From assembly GCA_963814975.1 (NCBI GenBank), contig CAWFFB010000001.1, positions 1-64,000 of the forward strand: a stretch of DNA of 64,000 nucleotides, in the 5' to 3' direction. This document shows positions 9,025-18,293 of this stretch, piece by piece. Below the pieces are notes generated by a model. It did not search any database and was not told the origin of the DNA. It was given only the letters and a program-made list of their open reading frames with translations. A program made the translations under genes and the position numbers. Positions within the stretch are counted from its first letter, which is position 1. Every line of letters begins with the position of its first letter. This DNA is from CAVUXJ01 sp963814975. GTDB taxonomy: Bacteria; Acidobacteriota; Vicinamibacteria; Vicinamibacterales; CAVVIG01.

Positions 9025-10497
9025 TTAGTTCCGGCGGTAAAGCGCAACCCCGGCCCCTTCGCACACTCGCGAGAAGCCGTCGAGAAACCGCGGGTTCTCG
9101 CGCGCGATGTGCGCGAGCATGTCGCCTCCCTCTGCCTGTTCCTCGATCAGAACCCAGCCGGCATACGGGCGAGGCCCGGTGAGTGCCGCGAGCCAGATGT
9201 CACCGTTCCCTTCGTGCAGAAAATCACGGACGCTGAATCCGGCGCGTGACAGTTCCTGCATGTAATGGCCGAGCGAACCCATGCTCGCCATGATGGTGTC
9301 GCCGCTGTACGTTGTCCGAAGACACTCGGTCACGTTCTGCCGAACGGCCATATTGGGCCGATCCCATTGCGCCTCGACGACCATCGGTGCGGTCGCGTCG
9401 ATGGGACGCAGCTCGTACCCGACCAACACGAGGGTCGCGGCGAGGATCGCCGGACGGGGCCGCTTCAAAAGTCCGCCGGCCGCGCCGACGCCCACCGCCT
9501 GAGCGACGACGAGCGGTACCAGGTATCGGATGCGGTAGGGGTGGCCGTCGAAAAATGCGATCCAGGGGACAGCGGCGGTGCCCGCCAGGGCAAGAGGCAC
9601 CAGCAGAGGAGCGCGGCTGCGATCGACGAGGGCGACCAGGAGGAGGCCGATCAGTCCGGCGATCCCAACCGCCATCAAGCCGTAGCCGCTGAGCATCCGC
9701 ACGCCCCAGATGACCTGAGACGTGGCGATCCAGGGACTGCCAAGCGCGGGATTCTCGGGCACGAAGAATCCGCTGGGCACCAGCCACACGCCAATGACAA
9801 CCCGGCTGAAGACGGCAAACGCCAGCACGGCGGCGATCGGGTACCGCGCGATTGACAGGACGCGGCGGATAGCCGTGCGCCAGGAATCACCCTCGCGCCA
9901 CCTTGCCCAGGCGGCGGCCGAGAGCGCCATGGCTGTGACGGGCCAGGCTTCGTAACGCGTGAGGCACGCGAGCGCGAACGCGCTGCCGACGCAGGTCGTC
10001 CCGACCCGGTTCGACATCAGCCATTCGAGCAGCAGCGCCACGGCGAGCGTCGTCAAGCCAAAAAGCAGCGGCTCGGTCATCGGCGTCGCCTGCAGATATA
10101 GAACGTTCGGGTTCAACGCAAAGACGGTCGCGCCGGCGACAGCCGCGGCACGCGACGCCGTGAGCATCAGGACAATCCAGGCGATCGATCCGGCGGTGAG
10201 GGCGAAAGCGGCGATCGAGAAGGCGACCGCGGATGCTCCGCTGCGGTACCATGCGTCGACTTGTACGGGAAGCGCATTCACCAGGTGCGGCAGCGGCAGC
10301 CACACGGCGCCAATCTGCTGCCATCCCGGGGTGATGCTGTCGAGGATTCGCCGGGCGACGATCAGATGCCCGCGTGCATCATAGTGGCTGAGCGTGAGGC
10401 CCAGGCGATGATAGTGCACCGCGACGAGAGCGCCGCCGATCGCGGCCACCGCGCCAACGGCGAGACACAGCCCGCGCGGCCGCGACGGTATAATCAC
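9025..10497 (-). CDS. GT-C type membrane glycosyltransferase (ArnT/PMT-like)
   Basis: This polytopic protein has 490 aa and about eleven hydrophobic segments. The first periplasmic loop carries YDARGHLIVARRILD, the position where PMT/ArnT-type enzymes keep their catalytic Asp. The TPMTEP loop also resembles the family. The C-terminal 100 residues are soluble and contain ENVTECLRT-like periplasmic sequence. Such enzymes move sugars from polyprenyl phosphates onto lipids, glycans or proteins outside the inner membrane. The start is GTG 10497. Acceptor and donor are unknown. Confidence 0.7.
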   Translation of the reverse strand: MIIPSRPRGLCLAVGAVAAIGGALVAVHYHRLGLTLSHYDARGHLIVARRILDSITPGWQQIGAVWLPLPHLVNALPVQVDAWYRSGASAVAFSIAAFALTAGSIAWIVLMLTASRAAAVAGATVFALNPNVLYLQATPMTEPLLFGLTTLAVALLLEWLMSNRVGTTCVGSAFALACLTRYEAWPVTAMALSAAAWARWREGDSWRTAIRRVLSIARYPIAAVLAFAVFSRVVIGVWLVPSGFFVPENPALGSPWIATSQVIWGVRMLSGYGLMAVGIAGLIGLLLVALVDRSRAPLLVPLALAGTAAVPWIAFFDGHPYRIRYLVPLVVAQAVGVGAAGGLLKRPRPAILAATLVLVGYELRPIDATAPMVVEAQWDRPNMAVRQNVTECLRTTYSGDTIMASMGSLGHYMQELSRAGFSVRDFLHEGNGDIWLAALTGPRPYAGWVLIEEQAEGGDMLAHIARENPRFLDGFSRVCEGAGVALYRRN

Positions 10498-10508
10498 ATG
10501 CTCATTCT

Positions 10509-11123
10509 ATGAGGAGATTCGTCGACGGGATCCAGGCGTTCGCGCTTGGCATGGGAGCCCCCGGGTTGTTCGTGGTCGCCTTCCTGGATTCGTCTTTTCT
10601 CTCTCTCCCGGAAATCAACGATCTGCTGCTGATCTTGATGGTCACGCGACAGAAATCGCGGATGGTGCTCTATGCTCTGAGCGCGACGCTCGGGTCGATT
10701 GCCGGATGTCTGATCCTGTATTACATCGGCCGCAGGGGCGGCGATGCACTGGTCAGGAAGCGGTTTGCCTCCGATCGCGTCGACCGGGCGCTCGACGCCG
10801 TACGGCGCTACGGCATCATGTCGGTGCTGATCCCGTCTCTCCTGCCGCCGCCGGCGCCCTTCAAGATTTTCGTCCTGCTCGCCGGCGTTGCGGGCATCAG
10901 CGTACCGCGGTTCGTCGTTGCGATCGCGATCGGCCGCGGGCTCCGCTACTTTGGCGAAGGGCTGCTGGCGGTCCGCTATGGCGATCGCGCCCTGGCCTAC
11001 ATGGAAGCCAACGCCGGAACCGTGACCCTTGTCCTTGCGGGTGTCCTGGTGGCGGCCGTCGTTGCATACGGGATCTGGAGAAAAGCCAAGGGCAGGAAAG
11101 GTCGATATACTGCTGAAGGGTGA
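10509..11123 (+). CDS. DedA/VTT-domain membrane protein (YqaA-like)
   Basis: The protein has 204 aa and about five hydrophobic segments. It shows the SNARE-associated/VTT pattern: an N-terminal re-entrant segment with FLDSSFLSLPEIND, LGSIAGCLILYYIGRRGG, and SLLPPPAPFKIFVLLAGVAG near residues 112-131. DedA-family proteins flip or help move lipid carriers such as undecaprenyl phosphate. That would fit the glycan-building genes that follow, but this is inference. Confidence 0.75.
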   Translation: MRRFVDGIQAFALGMGAPGLFVVAFLDSSFLSLPEINDLLLILMVTRQKSRMVLYALSATLGSIAGCLILYYIGRRGGDALVRKRFASDRVDRALDAVRRYGIMSVLIPSLLPPPAPFKIFVLLAGVAGISVPRFVVAIAIGRGLRYFGEGLLAVRYGDRALAYMEANAGTVTLVLAGVLVAAVVAYGIWRKAKGRKGRYTAEG

Positions 11124-11222
11124 GCGGGGCAGCTGTCAGCTGTCAGCTGTCCGCTATCAGCCCTCAGCTAGAGCATTCAATCTGAGAGTGGAGAGCTGAA
11201 GGCTTCACACCGTCATGCTGAA
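11124..11222. repeat. CAGCTGT tandem repeat spacer
   Basis: CAGCTGT appears three times in a row at about 11,130-11,150, followed by diverged copies (TATCAGCCCTCAGCT) to 11,170, then GAGAGTGGAGAGCTGAAGG. This is one member of a family of CTGTCA-type repeats in several spacers. No conserved frame crosses it. Confidence 0.6.
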
Positions 11223-12215
11223 ATGATCGAACTGAGCGTTGTCATCCCGATCCGCAACGAGGCGGCCTCGCTCGCCGAGCTGCACCGCGAGTTGACGGAC
11301 ACGCTCGACGCGTGGGGACGCCCGTACGAGATCATCGTGATCGACGATGGCAGTACCGATCACAGCTTCGAGATTCTGGCGCGGCTGCACCTGGTCGATC
11401 CGCGCCTCCGCGTGATCCGTTTCCGTCGCAACTTCGGTCAGACGGCGGCGTTCGCCGCCGGCTTCGCCAGCGCCGCGGGCCGCCTCGTCGTCACCGCGGA
11501 TGGCGATCTGCAGAACGACCCGCGTGACATTCCGGAGATGGTTGCGACCCTCGACGCGGGCGGCTACGACATTGTCTGCGGCTGGAGGAAGTCCAGAAAG
11601 GACGCCTTCTTCTCGCGACTCGTGCCGTCCTTCATCGCCAATCGCGTGATCTCGTGGGCGACCGGCGTGCGTCTGCACGACTACGGGTGCTCGCTCAAGG
11701 TCTTTCGCGCGGAGGTCGTCAAGCCGCTGAAGCTGTACGGCGAAATGCACCGATTCATCCCCGCCATCGCGAGCGAGCAGGGAGTGGAGATCGCCGAGGT
11801 GCCGGTGAATCACAGGGCGCGCCGTCACGGCCGCTCCAATTACGGCATCTCGCGCACCGTCCGCGTGATCCTGGATCTGTTGACGGTCAAGTTCATGCTC
11901 AGCTATTCGACGCGGCCGCTGCAGATCTTCGGCCTCATCGGTTTCGCGATGGGAGCCCTCGGCGCGGCGATTACCGTGTATCTCGCCTATGTCCGCCTCA
12001 CCGGCCAGCAGGCGATTGCCAACCGGCCGCTGCTGTTCTTCGGAGGGCTGCTGCTGATCACCGGCGTGCAGCTCGTCACGCTGGGACTGCTCGCTGAAGT
12101 CCAGGCGCGCACGTACCACGAATCGCAGGACAAGCCGACCTACGTCATCCGCGAGATCCTGGACCACGCATCGGTGTCGGCCCTCGATCGGGCCGCGAGC
12201 CTTGCAGATAAGTGA
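11223..12215 (+). CDS. GT2 glycosyltransferase, polyisoprenyl-phosphate sugar transferase type (GtrB/ArnC-like)
   Basis: The protein has 330 aa. The catalytic GT-A domain has VVIPIRNEAASL near the start, IDDGSTDHS near residues 41-49, and the DGD of VTADGDLQNDPRDIPEM as the metal-binding DxD. RRHGRSNYG follows, and two membrane helices (about 235-262 and 268-292) anchor it. This layout is typical of enzymes that load a sugar from a nucleotide sugar onto a polyprenyl phosphate on the cytoplasmic face. It would supply the GT-C enzymes nearby. Confidence 0.88.
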   Translation: MIELSVVIPIRNEAASLAELHRELTDTLDAWGRPYEIIVIDDGSTDHSFEILARLHLVDPRLRVIRFRRNFGQTAAFAAGFASAAGRLVVTADGDLQNDPRDIPEMVATLDAGGYDIVCGWRKSRKDAFFSRLVPSFIANRVISWATGVRLHDYGCSLKVFRAEVVKPLKLYGEMHRFIPAIASEQGVEIAEVPVNHRARRHGRSNYGISRTVRVILDLLTVKFMLSYSTRPLQIFGLIGFAMGALGAAITVYLAYVRLTGQQAIANRPLLFFGGLLLITGVQLVTLGLLAEVQARTYHESQDKPTYVIREILDHASVSALDRAASLADK

Positions 12216-13881
12216 GCTCGAGGCCACGTCCGCCGTGCCCCGGCCGCCGCGGGCGATGGCGTGGGTTCTGCTGCTCGCGTCGTCCGCTGCGGTCCTCCTG
12301 ACCGGACTCGTCGGTACGGCGGTCATCCTCGGCGGCCTGACGCGATGGCCGGTCCAGATCGGGACGGGCTTCTGGGTCCGGCTGGTGGCCGCCTGCGGTC
12401 TCACCATCGCCAGTCTCGCGTTGCGCAGTTTGCGGTGGGTGTTCTTGCTTCGGCGGGTTGAAACGCGGATTCCCATTCGCGACGCATACATCGGGTACTT
12501 TGCCGGCCTCAGCCTGCTGCTTGCGCCGTTTCTCATCGGCGAGATCGCCGTGCGGGCTCTTGTGCTGCGCGCGCGTGGACAGGTACCGGTCGCCACCACC
12601 GTCATCGTCAATCTTTGGGAACGGCTCCTCGATCTCGCGGCGCTCGCCGTGATCGCCGGGGTGCTCGGCGTAGCCCTCGGCGGAGGGAGAAGCCTGACGG
12701 TTTTCTTGCTGGTTCTGGGTGGAGTGCTGCTCAGCCGCCCGCTTCGCGCCGTGTGTCTGCGGCTGATCGTCCGGATTGGGACGCAAGCGGGCCGCGTGTT
12801 CGATCGCGCTCGGGCACCGAACTGCGACCGTCTGGCTCGGACGTCAACATGGCTGGTGGCCCTCGCCACGAGCATCGTGGCCTGGACGCTCCCAGGGATT
12901 GGGTTCTGGGCCGTGGCGGGTGGGTGGGGGTACGCCTTCAGCCTCCTGACGGCCGAGCATGCGTACGCGACGTCAGCGAGCCTCGGTGGGCTGGTTCTGT
13001 CGCCCGGCGGGGTGCTGGTGGCGGGTACTCGTCTGCTGGACACGCTCGATGCGGCCGGTTTCGACAGGGCACCAGCCGTGCTCTCCGTGTTCGGAGTCCG
13101 TTTGGCGACGGTTGGCGTTTCCACCCTTCTTGGCGCCGTGTTCCTGTTGATCCACCGGGCGTCGGCACACGCGTCCGATCGGTCGCATTTCGACGCGATT
13201 GCCGATGCGTACGACGTCCAGATTCCCGAAGCCCGTCGCGAGGCGCTCCTGACTCGCAAGACTGAGTTGATGCGGGAGGTGCTCGAGCGCGTGGCGCCGC
13301 GGGGGCGAGGCCTCGACGTCGGCTGCGGACAGGGGGGATACGTGGCGCGGATGCGAGCGCTCGGCTTCGACGTGAGGGGGCTCGACTCGTCGGCGGGGCA
13401 GGTTCATCTCGCGACGAGCAAGCTGGGAATCGCCGGGGTCGTGACGACCGGATCGGTGTTGCGCATTCCGGCGGCGGATGACTCCCACGACTTCGCGTAT
13501 GTGATCAACGTATTGCATCATCTCTCGTCCGTCGAGGAGCAGCGCCTCGCGTTCACCGAACTGGTCCGCGTGCTGAGGCCAGGGGGCGTGCTGTTCGTTC
13601 ACGAGATCAACACGCGCAATATTCTGTTCCGGTTTTACATGGGCTATGTCTTTCCCTCGCTCAACTGTATCGATGAAGGGGTGGAACGCTGGCTCCTGCC
13701 GCACCGGATGACGGTATACACTGACGTTCCCGTGGTCGACATTCGTTACTTCACCTTTCTGCCGGACTTCTTGCCACGACGCCTCGTCGGCCTCCTCACG
13801 CCGCTCGAGCGGTTGCTCGAGGCCTCGCCGCTCGGGGCCTATTCGGCGCACTACATGGCGGTGCTGCGTAAACCCGTATGA
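12202..13881 (+). CDS. Fusion of YbhN/UPF0104 flippase-like membrane domain with SAM methyltransferase
   Basis: The protein has 559 aa. Residues 1 to about 315 form seven or eight hydrophobic helices, with LRSLRWVFLLRRVE and LLLAPFLIGEIAVRALVLRA resembling the LPG-synthase-type/UPF0104 family. From about 325 a class I methyltransferase follows: HFDAIADAYDVQIPE, GRGLDVGCGQGGYVARMRALG (about 367-387), NVLHHLSSVEEQ and LVRVLRPGGVLFVHE. There is no frame change at the junction. The start is TTG 12202 or GTG 12235. It overlaps genes on both sides, so it is one unit with the GT2 and the following GT-C. Confidence 0.75.
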   Translation: MQISELEATSAVPRPPRAMAWVLLLASSAAVLLTGLVGTAVILGGLTRWPVQIGTGFWVRLVAACGLTIASLALRSLRWVFLLRRVETRIPIRDAYIGYFAGLSLLLAPFLIGEIAVRALVLRARGQVPVATTVIVNLWERLLDLAALAVIAGVLGVALGGGRSLTVFLLVLGGVLLSRPLRAVCLRLIVRIGTQAGRVFDRARAPNCDRLARTSTWLVALATSIVAWTLPGIGFWAVAGGWGYAFSLLTAEHAYATSASLGGLVLSPGGVLVAGTRLLDTLDAAGFDRAPAVLSVFGVRLATVGVSTLLGAVFLLIHRASAHASDRSHFDAIADAYDVQIPEARREALLTRKTELMREVLERVAPRGRGLDVGCGQGGYVARMRALGFDVRGLDSSAGQVHLATSKLGIAGVVTTGSVLRIPAADDSHDFAYVINVLHHLSSVEEQRLAFTELVRVLRPGGVLFVHEINTRNILFRFYMGYVFPSLNCIDEGVERWLLPHRMTVYTDVPVVDIRYFTFLPDFLPRRLVGLLTPLERLLEASPLGAYSAHYMAVLRKPV

Positions 13882-16592
13882 GCGCGACCCCGGGTGAGGC
13901 CACTCGGCAATCGTGGCGTCAGGTTGTGACACTTGTCGCCGCGGTCGAAGGTGTTGCGATAGCGGCGTGGCTCATTCCGGCGTCCGTCCACATCGTGAGG
14001 TGGTCGGAATCAGGGCCGGAGCGCGTCGCGCTGTTTGCGCCGTGGCCACGGCTCCTGTGGCTTGTGGGGATCGGCGTGATCCTGGCTCTGGCGCTCGCGG
14101 TTCTGAGCCGCAGGGGCGGTCTGCCGGCGCGGCTCGCCGCGATAACAGCGCCGCTTGCCCTCCTATGGCTGTGGGTCGTGCCCTATCTGCCCTGGCTGCC
14201 AGACCGCATGCCGCTGCTGCTGGTGCTCGCGGGACCAATCCGCTGGGTCGTTGCCGGCGTGGCTCTGGCCGGCGCCTTGTCGATTGGTCCGCGCCTGAAT
14301 GCATTGATCCCCGCCGAGCGGCGGATGCCCGGTCGAAAGGCGGTGTTCGTCTCGAGCCTTGCTCTCTACCTGTTTTTCGGCATGAATTCGTCACGGGTGA
14401 TCGGGCCGGGGGGCGACGAGCCGCATTATCTGATCATTTCCCAGAGCCTGCTCGCCGACGGCGACCTGCGGATCGAGAACAACCACCAACGAGGCGAGTA
14501 CCGCCAGTTTTTTGGCGGCAATCTGAGGCCCGACTTCCTGCGTCGCGGGCAGAACGGCGCAATCTACTCTATTCACGCACCGGGCCTGCCGGTCGTGGTG
14601 CTTCCCGCCTACGCCGCCGCCGGTTATCGCGGGGTGGTGCTGTTCATGTGCCTGATCGCCGCGCTGGCGGCCATGGCGATCTTTGATCTGGCTGAAGCGG
14701 TCGCCGGTCGACGAGCGGCATTCTTCGCCTGGGCGGCCGTCTGCCTGACCGTTCCCTTCGTGCCCCACGGCTGGCTCGTGTTTCCGGAGACGCCGGGGGC
14801 GCTCGTGGTTGCCTGGGCCGCACTCTGGCTGTGGCAGCCGGTCGAGCAGCGCCTGAGCACCTGGGTGTGGCGGGGGTTTGCGTTAGGACTTCTGGTATGG
14901 CTGCATACCAAGTTCGCGATCTTTCTGGCGCTGTTCGCGGCCGCGCTCCTGGTGCGTCTCTGGCGGCGGCCGAAAGCGGTCGCGGCCTTCAGTGTGCCGA
15001 TCGCCTTGTGTGTGGCGGGGTGGTTGTATTTTTTCTATGCGATCTACGGCGTCATCGATCCCGAAGCGCCCTACGGCGACTACACCCGCACGTTCGTGCT
15101 CCTCAGGAACATTCCGCGCGGGTTGCTCGGGCTGCTGCTCGATCAGAAGTTCGGCCTGTTGTTTTACAGTCCGATCTATCTGCTGGCGCTGCCCGGTGCC
15201 TGGTTGATGGTGCGCCGCGCCGAGTCGCGCTACCTCGGCGCAGTGCTGATGCTCGTCACGGCGGCGTATGTCGGCAGCAGCGCGCGCCTGTACATGTGGT
15301 GGGGCGGGTCGAGTGCGCCCGCACGGTTCCTGGTTCCGGTTCTGCCGTGCCTTGCGCCGATGATCGCGATGACGGCGTTGCAGGCGCGGAGCCGGACGGG
15401 CAGGGCGCTGATGGGGGTGTGGCTCACGATCAGCATCGCGGTTGCGGTGGTAGGGGTCTGGTGGCCAGAGCGATTCTTCCTGTTCAGCGACCCGCACGGC
15501 CGGGCGCGCCTGATCGAAACCATTCAGGCGGCTTCGCCGCTGGCATGGTCGCTCCCAACATTCACGGAGGAAGATTGGCGGCGCTCGATCGGACAACTCG
15601 CCCCATGGCTTGGCGCAGGCGCGGCTGGGCTTGTGGTGATGACCTGGATGGGCAGGTCGCGAAACGCGAACGCATTGTGGCTCGGCACCCTCGGAAGCCT
15701 GACGTTTCTTTTTACGGCTGGCGTCGTGGCTCGCCAGACAACCCTCGATGCCCGCGACGAGGTGTCAAGAAGGGGCGCCCTCGAGCTGATCTGGCGCTTC
15801 GACGGCGAGCGACTCAGCGGCTTCAATTATGACGACCGGCACTGGATCGACGCCGATACTTTGAAGCGATTGAGCACTGTCGTCTTTCGCCGATCGCCCG
15901 GCTTGGTCGCCGATCCCCGCTACGTCACGGAACAGTTCGCCTTGCCGGCCGGGACCTATGAGGCTCGGGTGTGGTCTGCGTCGCCTCACGGACAAGGAGA
16001 AGTTGTCGTTTCGGCGTACGATCGCCTGGTGTTCGGGCGTGTGCAGGGCGCTCTCGCCAATCCCACGGTTGTGCGGTTCGAGCTGCCAGTGGCCACTGGG
16101 CGGCTGACGGTACGTGTGCCAGACACGACGGCGCTCGCCGTGGCTCGGATCGAGGTATCGCCGACCGCCGTCGTGCCGCTGAGTGCTCGCGACGACCAGC
16201 GCAGAATCCGGACGATCGAGGCGATTGCCGATCGGCCTGGTGGATACATCGCGTACGTTGATCCGTTCACCTATCCGGAAGGCGGCGTCTTCTGGACGCG
16301 GGAGACGGAGCGCGCTACGGTGCTTGTCGCTCCCGCGGGCGCCGCTCGAATGATCGTGACCCTGCACCTGGGCCCGATGAGCGGGGACGTGCTCGTTTCG
16401 ATCGCTGGGAAGGAAACGCGGGTTCACGTCAACGCCAATGACACCACAGTCGTAGAGGCCGACGTCGCGCCAGATCTCCGCTTCGTGCCGGTCACGATTC
16501 AATCGCCGGGGGGTTTTCGTCCCTCAGACGTCGATCCGTCCGCGACCGACACAAGGCGGCTTGGTTGTCAGGTACGCATCGCCCTCATATGA
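13878..16592 (+). CDS. Large GT-C membrane glycosyltransferase with periplasmic C-terminal domain
   Basis: The protein has 904 aa, with about fourteen hydrophobic segments in the first 610 residues. The first large loop contains GPGGDEPHYLIISQSLLADGDL, where GT-C enzymes keep acidic catalytic residues. The last 290 residues are soluble and beta-rich (VVSAYDRLVFGRVQG, GDVLVSIAGKETRVHV), suggesting a carbohydrate-binding or acceptor-recognition domain in the periplasm. ATG 13878 overlaps the fusion gene stop (ATGA). No frameshift is present across 2.7 kb. Confidence 0.7.
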   Translation: MSATPGEATRQSWRQVVTLVAAVEGVAIAAWLIPASVHIVRWSESGPERVALFAPWPRLLWLVGIGVILALALAVLSRRGGLPARLAAITAPLALLWLWVVPYLPWLPDRMPLLLVLAGPIRWVVAGVALAGALSIGPRLNALIPAERRMPGRKAVFVSSLALYLFFGMNSSRVIGPGGDEPHYLIISQSLLADGDLRIENNHQRGEYRQFFGGNLRPDFLRRGQNGAIYSIHAPGLPVVVLPAYAAAGYRGVVLFMCLIAALAAMAIFDLAEAVAGRRAAFFAWAAVCLTVPFVPHGWLVFPETPGALVVAWAALWLWQPVEQRLSTWVWRGFALGLLVWLHTKFAIFLALFAAALLVRLWRRPKAVAAFSVPIALCVAGWLYFFYAIYGVIDPEAPYGDYTRTFVLLRNIPRGLLGLLLDQKFGLLFYSPIYLLALPGAWLMVRRAESRYLGAVLMLVTAAYVGSSARLYMWWGGSSAPARFLVPVLPCLAPMIAMTALQARSRTGRALMGVWLTISIAVAVVGVWWPERFFLFSDPHGRARLIETIQAASPLAWSLPTFTEEDWRRSIGQLAPWLGAGAAGLVVMTWMGRSRNANALWLGTLGSLTFLFTAGVVARQTTLDARDEVSRRGALELIWRFDGERLSGFNYDDRHWIDADTLKRLSTVVFRRSPGLVADPRYVTEQFALPAGTYEARVWSASPHGQGEVVVSAYDRLVFGRVQGALANPTVVRFELPVATGRLTVRVPDTTALAVARIEVSPTAVVPLSARDDQRRIRTIEAIADRPGGYIAYVDPFTYPEGGVFWTRETERATVLVAPAGAARMIVTLHLGPMSGDVLVSIAGKETRVHVNANDTTVVEADVAPDLRFVPVTIQSPGGFRPSDVDPSATDTRRLGCQVRIALI

Positions 16593-16714
16593 GAAATTAC
16601 AGACCGGAAGGGCAGGAGGGGCGGGAGGGGCAGGAACATGCAGCATGCCCGAAATCTCCCGATCGCCGGGACTGGCGATATCGGGACCACTCGCTGGCAC
16701 CGTGCAACGACCGA
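16593..16714. other. Short spacer with G-rich repeats
   Basis: The spacer carries GGAAGGGCAGGAGGGGCGGG followed by AGGGGCAGG, an array of G-runs that could form a G-quadruplex on the coding strand. It lies just before the SGNH lipoprotein gene. No conserved small frame is evident. Confidence 0.35.
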
Positions 16715-17773
16715 ATGTGGTGTGGTCTGGCGGCCGCGGTGGCGTTCGCGCTGGCGGCGATTGGGTGTGGCGACAGCCCGACAAGGCCGACGCCAGGCAC
16801 CCTGACGATCTCCTGTCCGGCTTCGCAAACCGTGCAATCGCTCGACGGGACGGCGGTCGCGGTTACCTTTGCCGCGCCGGTGGTGGCCGGGGGGACTTCG
16901 CCGGTAACGACGACGTGCACGCGTCAGAGCGGCTCGCGCTTCGAGGTCGGAACGACCGAGGTGGCATGCATCGCCCGGGATGCCGTCCAGCACGCGACTT
17001 CCTGTAGCTTTCGGATCACAGTCGTGACGCCGCCCAGACTCATAGCGACGAAGTTCCTCGCCTTTGGCGACAGCATCACGGCCGGGGTATTGCCGACTGC
17101 TTGTTCGCTCGGCGCGCCGCCCTTCTCCCGCTGCACAACCCCCATGGTCCTGACGCTGTCAGAGCGGCTGTTCGACGTCCGTCAACTGAGGGCCGATCTG
17201 AATGCCTCGTCTGCGTCGTATCCGCTGAAGTTGACCGCGCTGCTCGCGAGCCGGTACGCCGCCCAGTCGCCCGTCGTCGTCAACGAGGGTTGGCCGGGGG
17301 AGACGGCTGCCGAAGGATCGGACCGCCTGCCGGGGGTGTTGGCAGCGCAGGCACCGGACGTGCTGTTGCTGATGGAGGGGATCAACGACATACATGCTCG
17401 CGGGAATCAGGCCGCGCACATCGGACCTCTCGTGCAGGACCTGAGGACCATGATTCGTGACGCGCGCAGCCGCGGGATTCGCGTCTTCGTCGGTACATTG
17501 CTGCCGGAGGACCGGTGCGGCTGCCGCGCGTTCGATTTTGCGGACGGGCGCGACGACATCGTCGCCGCCAACGCCCAGATCCGGGGTATGGCCGCGAGTG
17601 AAGGTGCGGTCCTGGTCGATCTCTATCCGGGCTTCGCCGGCCAGACGACGGCGTTATTGAGCTTCGATGGCCTGCACCCGAATGAAACAGGCTATGGCAG
17701 GATGGCCGAGATCTTCTTTGCCGCGATCCGTCAACTGCTTGAAAGCAGCCCTCAACGATTCACCAATCAGTGA
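16715..17773 (+). CDS. Lipoprotein with HYR domain and SGNH/GDSL hydrolase domain
   Basis: The protein has 352 aa. A lipoprotein signal (lipobox AIGC, Cys at about residue 18) is followed by a HYR-type Ig fold (about 30-103, with paired cysteines). An SGNH hydrolase domain follows, with block I FGDSITAG (about 117-124), block III LLMEGINDI and block V FDGLHPNETG near 325. The catalytic Ser, Asn, Asp and His are all visible. Such enzymes are esterases or deacetylases for glycans or lipids. I start at ATG 16715 because the lipobox fits and upstream residues look random. Confidence 0.8.
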   Translation: MWCGLAAAVAFALAAIGCGDSPTRPTPGTLTISCPASQTVQSLDGTAVAVTFAAPVVAGGTSPVTTTCTRQSGSRFEVGTTEVACIARDAVQHATSCSFRITVVTPPRLIATKFLAFGDSITAGVLPTACSLGAPPFSRCTTPMVLTLSERLFDVRQLRADLNASSASYPLKLTALLASRYAAQSPVVVNEGWPGETAAEGSDRLPGVLAAQAPDVLLLMEGINDIHARGNQAAHIGPLVQDLRTMIRDARSRGIRVFVGTLLPEDRCGCRAFDFADGRDDIVAANAQIRGMAASEGAVLVDLYPGFAGQTTALLSFDGLHPNETGYGRMAEIFFAAIRQLLESSPQRFTNQ

Positions 17774-17851
17774 CCAGCCTGTGTCGACAAGCGCTGCGGG
17801 CACAATCGGATAGCCCGATCGGCGGCGTTTCCGCGACCAAAACTCGATCCG

Positions 17852-18271
17852 CTACTTGGGCGCCTCTTCCCGCACGCGTCCACCGGCGACGATGGGGCTG
17901 CCGTCGGGCCGCGTGATCGTGGCGCAGCAGATACCGTGCGACCCCTCCGCTTTTGACGGCTGGCCCGCCACCTTGATGACCATTCCAGGCTTGAGTGTCT
18001 CTGGCGTCCACCCCGTTCTCGACAAATTCAACGGAGCGCCAAGCTCAATCTGCCACTCGACTGTTTCGCCCTTGTCATCGGTGGCGTTGAAGTACAAGAA
18101 CGCATGCGGGTTCTTGAAGAGGAATTTCGTGACGGGTCCCTGCGCCTCCACCTTGCGCTCCGCGTCATAAAACGCGGTACTCGCATGATGGGCGACGGCA
18201 GGCACCGCGCTCTCCAGCAGCCCGATCGCAAGGACGGCCGCCAGGACCGCAAGCCAACGCTGAACGTTCAT
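17852..18271 (-). CDS. DUF6152-like secreted protein
   Basis: The protein is about 139 aa from ATG 18271, which has GGAGAG upstream. It has a signal peptide ending in PAVAHH. The mature protein reads ASTAFYDAERKVEAQGPVTKF, then FKNPHAFLYFNATDDKGETVEW. These are features I associate with the DUF6152 family, small periplasmic beta proteins of unknown function. The gene follows another secreted-protein gene on the same strand and probably shares its transcript. Confidence 0.7.
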   Translation of the reverse strand: MNVQRWLAVLAAVLAIGLLESAVPAVAHHASTAFYDAERKVEAQGPVTKFLFKNPHAFLYFNATDDKGETVEWQIELGAPLNLSRTGWTPETLKPGMVIKVAGQPSKAEGSHGICCATITRPDGSPIVAGGRVREEAPK

Positions 18272-18293
18272 CACCGGCTCTCCATTGTTGAAA

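Noticed and set aside
11205..13259. Open frame of 684 codons on the minus strand
   Set aside because: It lies antisense to the GT2 and fusion genes, whose motifs are clear. Its product is Arg/Ser/Thr-rich without any domain, as expected from high-GC antisense frames.
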